Source: an uncultured Planctomycetota bacterium (GTDB lineage Bacteria > Planctomycetota > UBA1135 > GCA-002686595). From it: DNA of 64,000 nucleotides. The notes beneath the pieces are model-generated. The model saw only the letters and a program-made list of their open reading frames with translations, had not been told where the DNA came from and searched no databases. Within the stretch, counting starts at the first letter, position 1. Every line of letters begins with the position of its first letter. A program made the translations under genes and the position numbers. Positions 15,639 to 26,182 of this stretch are shown here, one piece after another. The stretch covers positions 103,549 to 167,548 of the forward strand of contig CAIYPP010000111.1 of assembly GCA_903928115.1 (NCBI GenBank), in the 5' to 3' direction.

Positions 15639-15725
15639 CCTCGCCGCTTTTCACGGCCGACGCGGAGTCACTTTGCGCCTCCGCCGACGCCCCACCTCCG
15701 ACCCCTCCGCGAGCGCCACCACGCC

Positions 15726-16904
15726 ATGGGTTCCTTCGCCAACTTCCGCCAGCTCGACTACCTCGGACTCGACGATCAGTTCTCCGAAGACGAACTCATG
15801 GTGCGCGACGCGGTGCGCTCGTGGGTGACCGAGCGCTACCTGCCGATCGCGATGGAGCACTTCGAGGCCGGGACCTTCCCGATGGACCTCGTGCCCGAGC
15901 TCGCCGAGCTCGGTGTGTTTGGTCCGACGACTCCGGCCGAGTACGGCGGCGCCGGTGTGAACAACGTCACCTACGGCCTGATCTGCCAAGAGCTCGAGCG
16001 CGGCGACAGCGGCCTGCGCTCGTTCGTGTCGGTGCAGGGCTCGCTCGTCATGTGGCCGATCTTCGCCTACGGCTCCGAAGAGCAGAAGCGCCGCTGGCTG
16101 CCGCTGCTCGCCTCCGGCAAGGCCATCGGCTGCTTCGGCCTGACCGAGCCCGACTTCGGTTCGAACCCCGGCGGCATGCTGACGACGGCCGTCAAGAAGG
16201 GCGACGAGTGGGTGCTCAACGGCCGCAAGATGTGGATCACCAACGGCACCTGCTCGCAGGTCGCGGTCGTGTGGGCTCGCACGAGCGAGGGCATCCGCGG
16301 CTTCCTCGTCGAGGAAGGCACGCCGGGCTTCAGCGCGCCCGAGCAGAAGCACAAGTTCTCGCTACGCGCCTCGATCACGAGCGAGCTCGTCCTGCAGGAC
16401 GTGGTCGTGAAGGACAGCGCGCGCCTGCCGAACGCGATCGGCCTCAAGGCGCCGCTCGGCTGCCTGACGCAAGCACGCTACGGCATCGCTTGGGGCGGTC
16501 TCGGCGCCGCCTACGCCTGCTTCGACGAGGCTCTGCAGTACGCCAAGTCGCGCATCGTGTTCGACAAGCCGCTCGCGGGCTTCCAGATTCCGCAGAAGAA
16601 GTTCGCGGACATGGCGACGCAGATCACCATGGGGCAGATGCTCGCCCTGCGCCTCGGCCGCTTGAAGGACGCGGGCAAGCTCACGCCTTCGCACGTCTCG
16701 ATGGGCAAGCGCAACAACGTGATGCTCGGCCTCGAGGTCGCGCGCGTCTGCCGCGACATCCTCGGCGCCAACGGCATCAGCCTCGAGTACCAGGTCGGCC
16801 GCCACCTCTGCAATCTCGAGAGCGTTGTCACCTACGAGGGCACGCACGACATCCACACGCTGGCGATCGGCCAAGAGCTGACCGGACTGCCCGCCTATCG
16901 CTAG
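15726..16904 (+). CDS. gcdH: Acyl-CoA dehydrogenase, glutaryl-CoA-dehydrogenase-like
   Basis: 392 residues, the usual length. Characteristic segments are RSFVSVQGSLVMWPI (the arginine that in GCDH binds the glutaryl carboxylate), GCFGLTEPDFGSNP (FAD/substrate loop), KMWITNG, and VVTYEGTHDIHTLAIG with the catalytic glutamate. These residues favour glutaryl-CoA dehydrogenase, the FAD enzyme that oxidises and decarboxylates glutaryl-CoA to crotonyl-CoA in lysine/tryptophan breakdown. A tryptophanase-like gene occurs 20 kb away, but no other step of this pathway is adjacent. Followed by a strong terminator. Confidence 0.85.
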   Translation: MGSFANFRQLDYLGLDDQFSEDELMVRDAVRSWVTERYLPIAMEHFEAGTFPMDLVPELAELGVFGPTTPAEYGGAGVNNVTYGLICQELERGDSGLRSFVSVQGSLVMWPIFAYGSEEQKRRWLPLLASGKAIGCFGLTEPDFGSNPGGMLTTAVKKGDEWVLNGRKMWITNGTCSQVAVVWARTSEGIRGFLVEEGTPGFSAPEQKHKFSLRASITSELVLQDVVVKDSARLPNAIGLKAPLGCLTQARYGIAWGGLGAAYACFDEALQYAKSRIVFDKPLAGFQIPQKKFADMATQITMGQMLALRLGRLKDAGKLTPSHVSMGKRNNVMLGLEVARVCRDILGANGISLEYQVGRHLCNLESVVTYEGTHDIHTLAIGQELTGLPAYR

Positions 16905-16926
16905 CGCGCGCAGCGCCAACGCATCG

Positions 16927-16967
16927 ACGGCCGGGGAGCGCTCCGCGCTCTCCGGCCGTTCGGTTTT
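16927..16967 (+). terminator. Rho-independent terminator after the acyl-CoA dehydrogenase gene
   Basis: A 15-bp stem with one G-T wobble (16927-16941 with 16945-16959) and a tcc loop is followed by tcggtttt. Confidence 0.75.
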
Positions 16968-17025
16968 GTGCTTCGCGCGGCCGGTGGATTTCGCTGGGGT
17001 GCTCTGAGGAGCGCCCCTCGGCTCG

Positions 17026-17031
17026 TACAGT
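17026..17031 (+). promoter_or_regulatory. -10-like TACAGT close to the start of the 1124-residue protein gene
   Basis: TACAGT ends 6 nt before the ATG at 17038, the shortest gap of the series, implying initiation at or next to the start codon. Confidence 0.4.
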
Positions 17032-17037
17032 GGGGGC

Positions 17038-20000
17038 ATGCACGCGCTGTGGCTCGCCGCGTTGGTCTTGGTTGCGCAGAAGGCTCCGGAGAAGAAGGAG
17101 CCGAAGGCGGAGGCGCCGGTCGAGCTCGCCCGCACCTCGCCGGCGGAGCTTGCGGTCGAGGCGGGGCGGCGCGCGCTGGCGGCGAAGTCGCTGGAAGAGG
17201 CCTACGGGCACGGTCTGCGCGCGCTGGAGCTCGAGCCGCGCTCGGAGAAGGCGCTGGCGTTGTTGCTCGACATCGCGCGCGACGATGCCGACGCGCGCAC
17301 GCTCTGGAGCCACGAGGCGGCGGCTGCGCTGTGCGACGGAAAGGGCAAGCTCGCGCTGGCGCGAGAGATGTCGGAGAAGCTCACGCCCAAGGACACGGTG
17401 ATCTCGGGACTGGCGCTCGCGCGCGCCGCGGCGGCCGAGGAGCTGGCCGAGCTCTCCGGAAGCGCGCGCAAGGCCGCCGAGAAGTCGGTCGAGAGCACGC
17501 TGGTCGCGGGCTGGGCGGCGCAGCTCGGGCGCGAAGTGATCCATGGCACGCCCGCGCTGATCTCCGCGCACGCTGCGGCCTTTCCGCCGGGATTCCCGCT
17601 GACGACCGCGGCGCGCAAGGCGACGTTGGAGGCTCTGGAGAAGAAGCTCGGCTCCGCGGAAGCGTCGGGTGATTGGGGACGAGCGATCGAGATCGCGCTC
17701 GTCTTGAGAGGCATCTGCGCACAGAGTTCCTTCCACGATCTCGAAGGTCCGGCAGCCCCCGACCTCTCGCGGGTGCGCTCGACGGCGGAGGCGGTGCTCG
17801 AGCGCTCGCGCCAGCGACTCGGCGAGAAGCTCGGCGAGCCGTGGACCGTCGAGCGGCTCGAGGATCTCGACGGCGACGCGCGCGATGCGTTCACGCGCGA
17901 CCACGCGCGCTTCTCGAACCCCGGCGTCGCGCTGTCGCCGCGCAGCTGGTACCGCATCGAGACCGTGTGCGGGCACGCGACTCTTCTCGGCGCGGCCGCG
18001 ACGGTGGAGGACCACCACACGCGGCTCGCCGGTTGGTACGGCAGCGATCCCTTCGTGGGTCGGCCGGGGCTGGTGCGGCTCGTGGCGGAGTCCGCGGGGC
18101 TGGAGAGCGAGGGCGCGCCGTTCTTCTGGGTCGGCGGATTTCAGGCGGGCGACGTCACGACGCTGCGCATGTCGATCAGCTCCATCGACGGGCTCGGGCG
18201 CGGACTGACGCACGAGCTGACGCACCGCTTCGATGGCGCGCTCTATCCGGGGATCCCCGCGTGGCTCGCCGAGGGGCGGGCCGTGTGGACCGGCGCGGCG
18301 TACGCCAACATCGAGGACACGAAGTTCGTGCCGATGCACGCGAGCTTCGGCACGCTCGATGACGCGCGCTACCGCGGCTACAACGGCCGCGACAAGCTGC
18401 GCGACCTCGTGTCGGGCGAGATCGAGGACTACCGCGACAACTACGTCGCGGGCTACGCGCTCTACGTGTACCTCGACACTTGGTACGAAACGCCCGGCAA
18501 GCCGCTCTTCCAAGAGCGCCTCCAGCGCTACATGAAGAGCCGCACGGGGGATCGCAAGTCGCCGCTGGAGGCCTTCACGTATTGGTTCTGCGATGGAGCC
18601 GAGGGGCGCCCCAAGGACTTCGATGCGTTCGCGACCGGCTTCGCGACGTTCATCGAGGGCTTCTACTGGCGCGACCTCAAGCCGTTCACGGAGCGCTACA
18701 CGCAGAACGCCGGGGATTTCCGCGCGAGTCGCTGGAGCGAGACGGTGCTCGACGAGCCGACGTGGGTGTGGTCGCGCGGGCGCGCCGAGCCGTGGCTGGG
18801 GCAAGATCAGGCTCGCGCGGCCGGATTCTTGCTGAAGGCGCTGGGCGACGAAGCGGGCGCGACCGCGGCCTTGGGCTGGTCCCTCGCCGTCGACGAGCGC
18901 TGGAACTCCGTGGACTCCGCGCTGCGCGAGCTGCTCGCGGGAGCGGGACGGCGCGAGGGCGCGTGGGTCCTCGCACGGGACATCGAAGCGCGCGGCTTTG
19001 CCGCCTCTTCGCCGAGCGGAGCGGCGCCGATGCTCGCGCGACTCCCCAAGATGCGTGCGTTGCTCGAGCTCTGGAAGCAGGCGGTGGCGACCTACTCGGG
19101 CGATGGACGCAAGCTCTCCGCCGCGGCTCTCGCGGCCGATCACGATCGAGTCGCGAGTCTGCTCGGTGTGCCGCTGCTCGTGCCGAGCCTCGCCGCGCCC
19201 GCGCTGGACTCCGCGCAGCTCGTGCCCTTCGACGAGCCGCGCCGCTCGCTCGCAGCGCACGGTTGGATCGAGGACAAGCTCGTCGGCTTCGACGACCGCC
19301 GCACTCCCGGGCTGTGGTGCACGGACGACCGCGGAGCGCTGTACGTCGGTCGCTCGACGCCTCGCATCGGCACAGGCTCTCAGGATCGCGCGAGCGGCGT
19401 GCACGAGGCCTTCGTGCGCTCGAATCTGTGGATCGAGCCCGGCCGCTGGCGCGTGCGCCTGCGCATTGCGCCGACGAGTGCCGCCTTCAACGGCTCCGTG
19501 GTGGTCGGCTACGAGCGTCGCGATCGCAACGCGCGGCTCCACTTCAGCGGCGGCGACTACGCCTTCGCGATCGGCGACAAGGAGGAGCCCGCGGAGCTCG
19601 CCAGCGTCGACTGGAGCCTCTCGGGGCTCTACGAGCGCGATGGGGGACTCGACGGCTCCACGCGCGGCGGCGGCTTCGAGTTCGGGCGCACGGTCTCCGC
19701 CTTCGAGGCCGAGCTCGCGATCGACGGCGGCGCGCTGCACCTCTTCATCGAAGGCGAGTACCTCGCGACCTACCACACGCCCGATGGCATGCCGCTCGAA
19801 GGCTACGTGGGCTTCGCGAGCGGGCTCGGCTCGTACAAGGTCACCAGCGTGAGCGTGCAGCGGCTCGACCGCAGCGCGAGCATCGCACCGCTCGAGCGTG
19901 TTCCGCCGCCGGTCTTGATCGATCGGCCGCGCGTCGCGACGTTCCGCGACAGTGCGAATCGCAAGCTCGTCGGCATTCCCCTCAGCGCCAAGGGCACGCT

Positions 20001-20412
20001 GTGCGCATGGATGCCACTGCCCGAGGCTGCCGATGCGCCGGCCGGTGCGCCGGACCGTGTGCGCAAGAAGATCGTCGACCGCGCGAGCGACCTCGAGCGC
20101 ATCGTCACGCGGCAGTCGATCCAGATTCCCGTCGTCCTCGCGCTACCGCGCGCGCTAGGGGCCGACCTGCGCGCGGCGGTGGTCGCTGAGCTCGATGCGA
20201 AGCTCGATCCGCATTTCCGCGCGCGGCTCACGCTCGTCGACTACGGTTCCGCGGACTTGGAGCAGGCGCGCGGGAGCGCCGGCGACGAGCATCAAGCATG
20301 GCTGCTCTTCATCGACTCCGCGGGCGTCCTGCGCGTGACGTCGAGCCTGTACGCGGGACTGCGCGCCGACGGCGCGCTCGGCCGTTGGATCGAGGTCTTC
20401 CGCAATCGTTGA
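17038..20412 (+). CDS. Large secreted HExxH (gluzincin-like) protein with concanavalin-like domain
   Basis: 1124 residues. A short hydrophobic N-terminus (MHALWLAALVLVAQ) suggests secretion. A helical region of about 300 residues is followed by a metalloprotease-like site, GLTHELTHRFDG (HELTH at 392-396), with a glutamate in WLAEGRAVW about 20 residues later, as in gluzincins. Residues ~802-942 form a beta-rich, laminin-G/concanavalin-like domain (GRWRVRLRI ... FIEGEYLATYH). The last ~90 residues resemble a degenerate thioredoxin-like fold (AWLLFIDSAGVLRVTSSL). Probably a surface or periplasmic peptidase-like protein; activity is unproven. Convergent with pyrG. Confidence 0.8.
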   Translation: MHALWLAALVLVAQKAPEKKEPKAEAPVELARTSPAELAVEAGRRALAAKSLEEAYGHGLRALELEPRSEKALALLLDIARDDADARTLWSHEAAAALCDGKGKLALAREMSEKLTPKDTVISGLALARAAAAEELAELSGSARKAAEKSVESTLVAGWAAQLGREVIHGTPALISAHAAAFPPGFPLTTAARKATLEALEKKLGSAEASGDWGRAIEIALVLRGICAQSSFHDLEGPAAPDLSRVRSTAEAVLERSRQRLGEKLGEPWTVERLEDLDGDARDAFTRDHARFSNPGVALSPRSWYRIETVCGHATLLGAAATVEDHHTRLAGWYGSDPFVGRPGLVRLVAESAGLESEGAPFFWVGGFQAGDVTTLRMSISSIDGLGRGLTHELTHRFDGALYPGIPAWLAEGRAVWTGAAYANIEDTKFVPMHASFGTLDDARYRGYNGRDKLRDLVSGEIEDYRDNYVAGYALYVYLDTWYETPGKPLFQERLQRYMKSRTGDRKSPLEAFTYWFCDGAEGRPKDFDAFATGFATFIEGFYWRDLKPFTERYTQNAGDFRASRWSETVLDEPTWVWSRGRAEPWLGQDQARAAGFLLKALGDEAGATAALGWSLAVDERWNSVDSALRELLAGAGRREGAWVLARDIEARGFAASSPSGAAPMLARLPKMRALLELWKQAVATYSGDGRKLSAAALAADHDRVASLLGVPLLVPSLAAPALDSAQLVPFDEPRRSLAAHGWIEDKLVGFDDRRTPGLWCTDDRGALYVGRSTPRIGTGSQDRASGVHEAFVRSNLWIEPGRWRVRLRIAPTSAAFNGSVVVGYERRDRNARLHFSGGDYAFAIGDKEEPAELASVDWSLSGLYERDGGLDGSTRGGGFEFGRTVSAFEAELAIDGGALHLFIEGEYLATYHTPDGMPLEGYVGFASGLGSYKVTSVSVQRLDRSASIAPLERVPPPVLIDRPRVATFRDSANRKLVGIPLSAKGTLCAWMPLPEAADAPAGAPDRVRKKIVDRASDLERIVTRQSIQIPVVLALPRALGADLRAAVVAELDAKLDPHFRARLTLVDYGSADLEQARGSAGDEHQAWLLFIDSAGVLRVTSSLYAGLRADGALGRWIEVFRNR

Positions 20413-20465
20413 GCGGAGCCCGCCGCGCAAGGTTTCGGCGGACCTCCCTCTGCGAGTGCGGAAGC

Positions 20466-22145
<1,680 letters not shown>

Positions 22146-22940
22146 CTAGCGCGCGGCCATGCTCCGAAAGCGCCCGACGAACGCATCGTAATCGGCGCGC
22201 GTGTCGATTCCGAGAGGCACGCGCCCCGCGTCGACGACTCGCATGCGTCCGCCTTGCTCGAGCCAGCGCAGCTGCTCGAGGTTCTCGAGGCGCTCCAGCA
22301 CACCAGCGGGCGAGCGCACGAAACGCTCGAGCGCCGCGGGGCGGAACGCGTACACGCCGACATGGCGCCGCGCGACCTCCGCCCACGGCCGTGCGTCAGC
22401 GCGAGCGTAGGAGCGGGTCGGGTCCGTCGAGCGATGGGGGATCGGGGCGCGCGAGAAGTACAGCGCGTCGCCGTTCTCGGCGCGAACCACCTTCACGACC
22501 TGAGGCTCGAGCGCCTCTTCAGGACGCTGGAAGGGCGCCGCGAGGGTCCCTGTCTCGACCGCGGGGTCGCGAAACGCGGCGACGAGCCGCTCCAAGTCCT
22601 CCGGATCGAGCTCGGGCTCGTCGCCCTGCACGTTGACCACGACCTCGAAGTCGCCGCCGACCACGCTCGCCGCCTCGTGGACGCGGTCGGTGCCGCTCGC
22701 GTGCTCCACCCGCGTCATCACGGCCTCGACGCCGTGCGCCTGTGCCGCCGCGAGGACTTCCGCATCGTCGACCGCGAGCACGACGCGCGCGAGCGCGCGG
22801 CAGCGACGGAGGTTGCGCACGGTGTGCACGCACAGCGGCAGGCCCGTCTCGGCGAGCAGCATCTTGCGCGGCAGACGCTGGGACGCGAGCCGTGCGGGCA
22901 CGATCGCGAGCGCGCGGGGATAGGCGGACGCGATCGACAT
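22146..22940 (-). CDS. kdsB: 3-deoxy-manno-octulosonate cytidylyltransferase (CMP-KDO synthetase)
   Basis: 264 residues. The nucleotide-binding start is AIVPARLASQRLPRKML, followed by VEHASGTDRVHEAA and VVNVQGDEPELDPE, all diagnostic of KdsB. It activates KDO with CTP for lipopolysaccharide inner-core synthesis, so the organism likely makes a KDO-containing lipid A or capsule. The ATG overlaps the stop of the upstream lipoprotein gene by one base (TGATG), and pyrG follows. Cytoplasmic. Confidence 0.94.
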   Translation of the reverse strand: MSIASAYPRALAIVPARLASQRLPRKMLLAETGLPLCVHTVRNLRRCRALARVVLAVDDAEVLAAAQAHGVEAVMTRVEHASGTDRVHEAASVVGGDFEVVVNVQGDEPELDPEDLERLVAAFRDPAVETGTLAAPFQRPEEALEPQVVKVVRAENGDALYFSRAPIPHRSTDPTRSYARADARPWAEVARRHVGVYAFRPAALERFVRSPAGVLERLENLEQLRWLEQGGRMRVVDAGRVPLGIDTRADYDAFVGRFRSMAAR

Positions 22941-23500
22941 CAGGGGCGCGTCCGAGCCTTGGGCGTCGGCGCCGTGAAGGGGGACTCGCCCTCCTTCGTC
23001 TGGGTGGCCTGTCCAGCGAAGGTGGCGTTGTAGATGTCGAGGAAGCCCGCCTTGAGCGTGCGGCAGATGGCGTAGTTGTCGGGCGCGATGCCCTTTTGCA
23101 CGGTGAGATGGCGCGTCCCGCTCGGCAGCTCGACCTCGAGGCACCACGCCACGTCGCTGCCCGCTGCAGCGGTCGGGGCCGAGCCGGACACCGCGAGCGC
23201 GCGGAATCCTTCGCGCTCCATCCAGCCGAGCAGGTCGGCCATGATCTCGTTCGTCTGCACCTTGCGGTCGAAGTTGGTGCTGAGCTTCGAGTACTGCTCC
23301 AAGCGGCCGGTGTGCGCCTCGTTGACGAGCTCGAAGCTCTTCTTCGCGCGGTACTCGTGGAGCGCGATGCGGCAGGGCTCGGCGCCGTCCGCGGCGGCCT
23401 TCGTGCCAGTCGACGCGCAGCTCGACGCCCAGAGCAGGGCGAGCGAGCCGAGGAGCACGAAAACGAAGGCCCGCAAGGGGCCCGAATGGGGGCGGCGCAT
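22940..23500 (-). CDS. Predicted lipoprotein of unknown function
   Basis: 186 residues. The signal peptide ends in a lipobox, FVLLGSLALLWASSCAS. The mature part has an alternating pattern (VAWCLEVELPSGTRHLTVQKG) and an Ala/Pro/Thr-rich C-terminal tail. I do not recognise the family. Its stop overlaps the kdsB start, so it heads a three-gene unit with kdsB and pyrG. A role in the envelope is likely from the signal and context only. Confidence 0.65.
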   Translation of the reverse strand: MRRPHSGPLRAFVFVLLGSLALLWASSCASTGTKAAADGAEPCRIALHEYRAKKSFELVNEAHTGRLEQYSKLSTNFDRKVQTNEIMADLLGWMEREGFRALAVSGSAPTAAAGSDVAWCLEVELPSGTRHLTVQKGIAPDNYAICRTLKAGFLDIYNATFAGQATQTKEGESPFTAPTPKARTRP

Positions 23501-23859
23501 GGGTGGGGGCGAAGGGCTCGGGGAGGTGGGTGGTGGCCCCCTCCCGGGGGCCCCTCCAAGGGCCAGCCGGAGGCGCACCTTAGCGGGGCTGTCGAGCCCC
23601 GGCAAGCGACTCGGCGGGTTGTGGGTAAGCGGTGGAAACGTGCGCTCTCGAACGCCTCCACCCCCCAGCATCCGGTGCTGGTAGCGGAACAACACGCAGG
23701 ATTTTGTGGAAAACGTCTCTCCGGTTTGGCCTTCTGTGGGCACGCTGCGGACGCGTGAGCACTTTCGCTCGCGGGTCTCGGCCGCACACTCCGCGCTGCC
23801 CTCTGCAGCGCGGGCAAGTTCTGTCACCTCAAGGCTTTAGGGGAGGGCGTTCAACGTCC
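23501..23859 (+). other. 359-nt divergent intergenic region with DnaA-box-like 9-mers
   Basis: This is the longest gene-free stretch in the window, lying between divergently transcribed genes. It contains two 9-mers that each differ by one base from the DnaA box, both in the same orientation: TTACCCACA (complement of 23620-23628) and TTTTCCACA (complement of 23705-23713). Weaker relatives lie at 23631-23639 and 23735-23743. G-rich and C-rich runs fill the first 100 nt. It must also hold the promoters of both flanking genes. No protein or RNA gene is seen. Confidence 0.4.
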
Positions 23860-24624
23860 ATGGGCCGTCTCGAAAAGATCGTCGTCATCACTGTCCTGTT
23901 CCTCGTCGCAGTCATCCTCGGCATCTCGCTCAACGGCGGAGGTGAGGAGGAGGCGCTCGAAGTCGCCGCGCGCAACCGCCGCAAGGCGGCCGCAGACGTC
24001 GCGGAAGCGGGTGTGGAGAAGTCGGAGGCCGGCGGCGTGATGAGCGCCTCGGTCAAGCTCGACGCTCCCGCCGCGCCGGTCGCAGGCAACGTTGGACAGG
24101 ACCTGTCCAAGGTTGCGCAGCCCGCGCCCGCGGTCGTCACGCCGGCTCCGATCGCTGCGCAGCCTGTCGCGAGCTCGTTCCTCGTCACGACGGTCGGACT
24201 CGAGCCGACGTCGAGCGACGAGGTGATGGTGTACACGTGGAAGGCCGGCGACTCCTTCAAGGCGCTCGCGCAGACCTACTACGGCTCGCCGCTGCACGTC
24301 GCGCGTCTGCACGCTGCGAACGAAGGCCAGGACGAGGCCAAGCTCACCGCGGGCACGCGCATCCAAGTCCCGGCAAAGTCCGCCTCGGGTGACGTGCGCG
24401 TCGCCGCCGCTCCGGCTGCTGCGGGCGCTGCCGCGCCGAGCGCTGCATGGGCCAACGGCATGTACACCGTCAAGTCGGGCGACGTGCTCGGTTCCATCTC
24501 GAAGACCGTGTACGGCACCACGAAGCACTGGAAGCGCATCCACGACGCCAACCGCGATGTGATCGGCGACGATCCCAACCGCCTCAAGGTCGGCATGCAG
24601 CTGCGCATCCCCGAGGTCAAGTGA
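23860..24624 (+). CDS. Membrane-anchored protein with two LysM domains
   Basis: 254 residues. An N-terminal transmembrane helix (IVVITVLFLVAVILGISL) is followed by an Ala/Pro-rich spacer (~residues 50-110). The first LysM-like domain (YTWKAGDSFKALAQTYYG ... IQVP) spans about 125-170, and a second (YTVKSGDVLGSISKTVYG ... LRIPEVK) forms the C-terminus. LysM domains bind N-acetylglucosamine in peptidoglycan, so the protein likely links inner membrane and cell wall. The upstream GGGGAGGG is 12 nt from the ATG. A long terminator follows. Confidence 0.87.
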   Translation: MGRLEKIVVITVLFLVAVILGISLNGGGEEEALEVAARNRRKAAADVAEAGVEKSEAGGVMSASVKLDAPAAPVAGNVGQDLSKVAQPAPAVVTPAPIAAQPVASSFLVTTVGLEPTSSDEVMVYTWKAGDSFKALAQTYYGSPLHVARLHAANEGQDEAKLTAGTRIQVPAKSASGDVRVAAAPAAAGAAAPSAAWANGMYTVKSGDVLGSISKTVYGTTKHWKRIHDANRDVIGDDPNRLKVGMQLRIPEVK

Positions 24625-24665
24625 CCTCGGTTCCGCCCGCTCGGCGCGGAGCGGAACGCGAAACG

Positions 24666-24707
24666 GCGCGGGCCGGCGAGAGTCTCTCGCCGGCCCGCGC
24701 TGCGTTT
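24666..24707. terminator. Terminator between the LysM and NtrC-type genes
   Basis: A perfect 16-bp GC stem (24666-24681 with 24685-24700, loop gtc) is followed by tgcgtttc and preceded by gaaacg. It can serve both converging genes, more clearly the plus-strand LysM gene. Confidence 0.75.
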
Positions 24708-24727
24708 CACGGCGCTCGCGGCCGCGA

Positions 24728-26125
24728 CTACTTCAGCCCATAGCGCTCGAGTTTCTTGTAGAGGTGCGAGCGCTGCATGCCGAGCAGCTCGGCGGTGCGC
24801 TTCACGTTGCCCTCGTTCTCGGCGAGCTTGCGGCGGAAGAACTCGGCCTCGCTCCGATCCTTGAATTCCTCGAACGTCGCGGTCGCGAAGACATCGCTCG
24901 CTCCCGCAGCGGAGCGCGTCGGCGTGCTGCGCGCGCTGCCGTTCTCCAAGATGCGCTCGAGATCGGCGCGGGAGAGCGTCGGGCCCTCGGCGAGCACGCA
25001 GGCGCCTTCGAGCAGGTTGCGCAGCTGACGCACGTTGCCGGGGAATTCGAGCGTCGCGAGCAGCTCGAGCGCCTCCGGCGCAAGCGCGTGCGGGACGCGT
25101 CCGACGCGCGAGCCGAGCTCGCGCAGGAAGTGCGCGGCGAGCGCGGGGATGTCCTCGGGACGCTCGCGCAAGGACGGGACGCGCAGCGGCACGACGTTGA
25201 GTCGGTAGAAGAGGTCCATCCGGAACGTCTTCGCCTCGACGGCCGCGGCGAGGTCCGCGTTCGTCGCTGCGACGATGCGGATGTCGACAGGCTGCGCGCG
25301 CTGGCCGCCGACGCGCGTGATCTCGCGTGTCTCGAGCGCGCGCAGCACCTTGGCCTGCGCCGCGAGCGGCATGTCCCCGACCTCGTCGAGGAAAAGTGTG
25401 CCTTGGTGCGCGAGCTCGAAGTGGCCCACGCGGCGCTCCGTCGCGCCGGTGAAGCTGCCGCGCTCGTGACCGAAGAGCTCGGACTCGATCAGCTCCGAGG
25501 GAATCGCCGCGCAGTTCACGGCGACGAAGGACGCGGAGGCGCGCGAGCTCTCCAAGTGGATCTGGCGCGCGACCACCTCCTTGCCGGAGCCATTCTCGCC
25601 GGTGATCAGCACCGAAGCGTCGCTGCGCGCGACGCGCGAGACTTGCTCGCGCAGCGTGCGCATCGCCGCGCTGGTGCCGACGAGGCGCCACGGCTCCGCG
25701 AGCTTGCTTTTGAGGCTTGCGTTCTCTGTCGCGAGGCGGCGCTCGCGCAGCGCGTTGCGCAGCGAAACGACGACGCGGTTTTGCTCCAGCGGCTTCTCGA
25801 TGAAGTCGACCGCGCCGCGCCGCAGCGCATCGACGGCGGTTGCGATGTCGCCGTGGCCGCTGATCATGATCACGCTCGGCGCGCCCGCGCGCTGCGCGAG
25901 TCCGTCGAGGAAGCCGGGTCCATCGAGGCGCGGCATCTTCACGTCGCACAGGACGAGCTCCGCAGCCTGTCCGGCCTGAGCTTCGCGATCGAGCCGCGCG
26001 AGAGCCTCGGCGCCATCCTTTGCGGTCCAGACCTCGAAACCCTCGTACTGGAGCATCATTTCGAGCGACATGCGGATGTCGCTGTCGTCGTCGACGATGA
26101 GCACGGTTGCGCGTTCTCGGGCCAT
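24728..26125 (-). CDS. Sigma54-dependent response regulator (NtrC family)
   Basis: 465 residues. The receiver domain (1-120) has the acidic pocket VDDDSD, phospho-acceptor Asp61 in LCDVKMPRLDG and a C-terminal KP. The AAA+ domain has Walker A GENGSGKE, the sigma54-contacting loop as GSFTGA in ELFGHERGSFTGA, and Walker B LFLDEVGDM. The C-terminal Fis-type helix-turn-helix is NVKRTAELLGMQRSHLYKKLERYGLK-like. It activates transcription from sigma54 promoters when phosphorylated. No histidine kinase is adjacent, so its partner is unknown. TACGCT lies 7 nt before the ATG. Confidence 0.95.
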   Translation of the reverse strand: MARERATVLIVDDDSDIRMSLEMMLQYEGFEVWTAKDGAEALARLDREAQAGQAAELVLCDVKMPRLDGPGFLDGLAQRAGAPSVIMISGHGDIATAVDALRRGAVDFIEKPLEQNRVVVSLRNALRERRLATENASLKSKLAEPWRLVGTSAAMRTLREQVSRVARSDASVLITGENGSGKEVVARQIHLESSRASASFVAVNCAAIPSELIESELFGHERGSFTGATERRVGHFELAHQGTLFLDEVGDMPLAAQAKVLRALETREITRVGGQRAQPVDIRIVAATNADLAAAVEAKTFRMDLFYRLNVVPLRVPSLRERPEDIPALAAHFLRELGSRVGRVPHALAPEALELLATLEFPGNVRQLRNLLEGACVLAEGPTLSRADLERILENGSARSTPTRSAAGASDVFATATFEEFKDRSEAEFFRRKLAENEGNVKRTAELLGMQRSHLYKKLERYGLK

Positions 26126-26132
26126 GACGCGC

Positions 26133-26138
26133 AGCGTA
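26133..26138 (-). promoter_or_regulatory. -10-like TACGCT close to the NtrC-type regulator start
   Basis: Minus-strand TACGCT ends 7 nt before the ATG (gap gcgcgtc). No Shine-Dalgarno is present, consistent with a leaderless message. Confidence 0.4.
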
Positions 26139-26165
26139 GCGGATTCCCGCGGCCGCGCGCCGCGC

Positions 26166-26171
26166 TATCCT
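26166..26171 (+). promoter_or_regulatory. -10-like TATCCT close to the anmK start
   Basis: TATCCT ends 11 nt before the anmK ATG. It lies 28 nt from the divergent regulator's TACGCT, forming a compact divergent promoter region. Confidence 0.4.
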
Positions 26172-26182
26172 GCGCCGCTCCC

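Noticed and set aside
16828..19776. A 982-codon open frame on the minus strand
   Set aside because: It is antisense to the HELTH-containing gene, has a composition typical of shadow frames, and no domain could be recognised.
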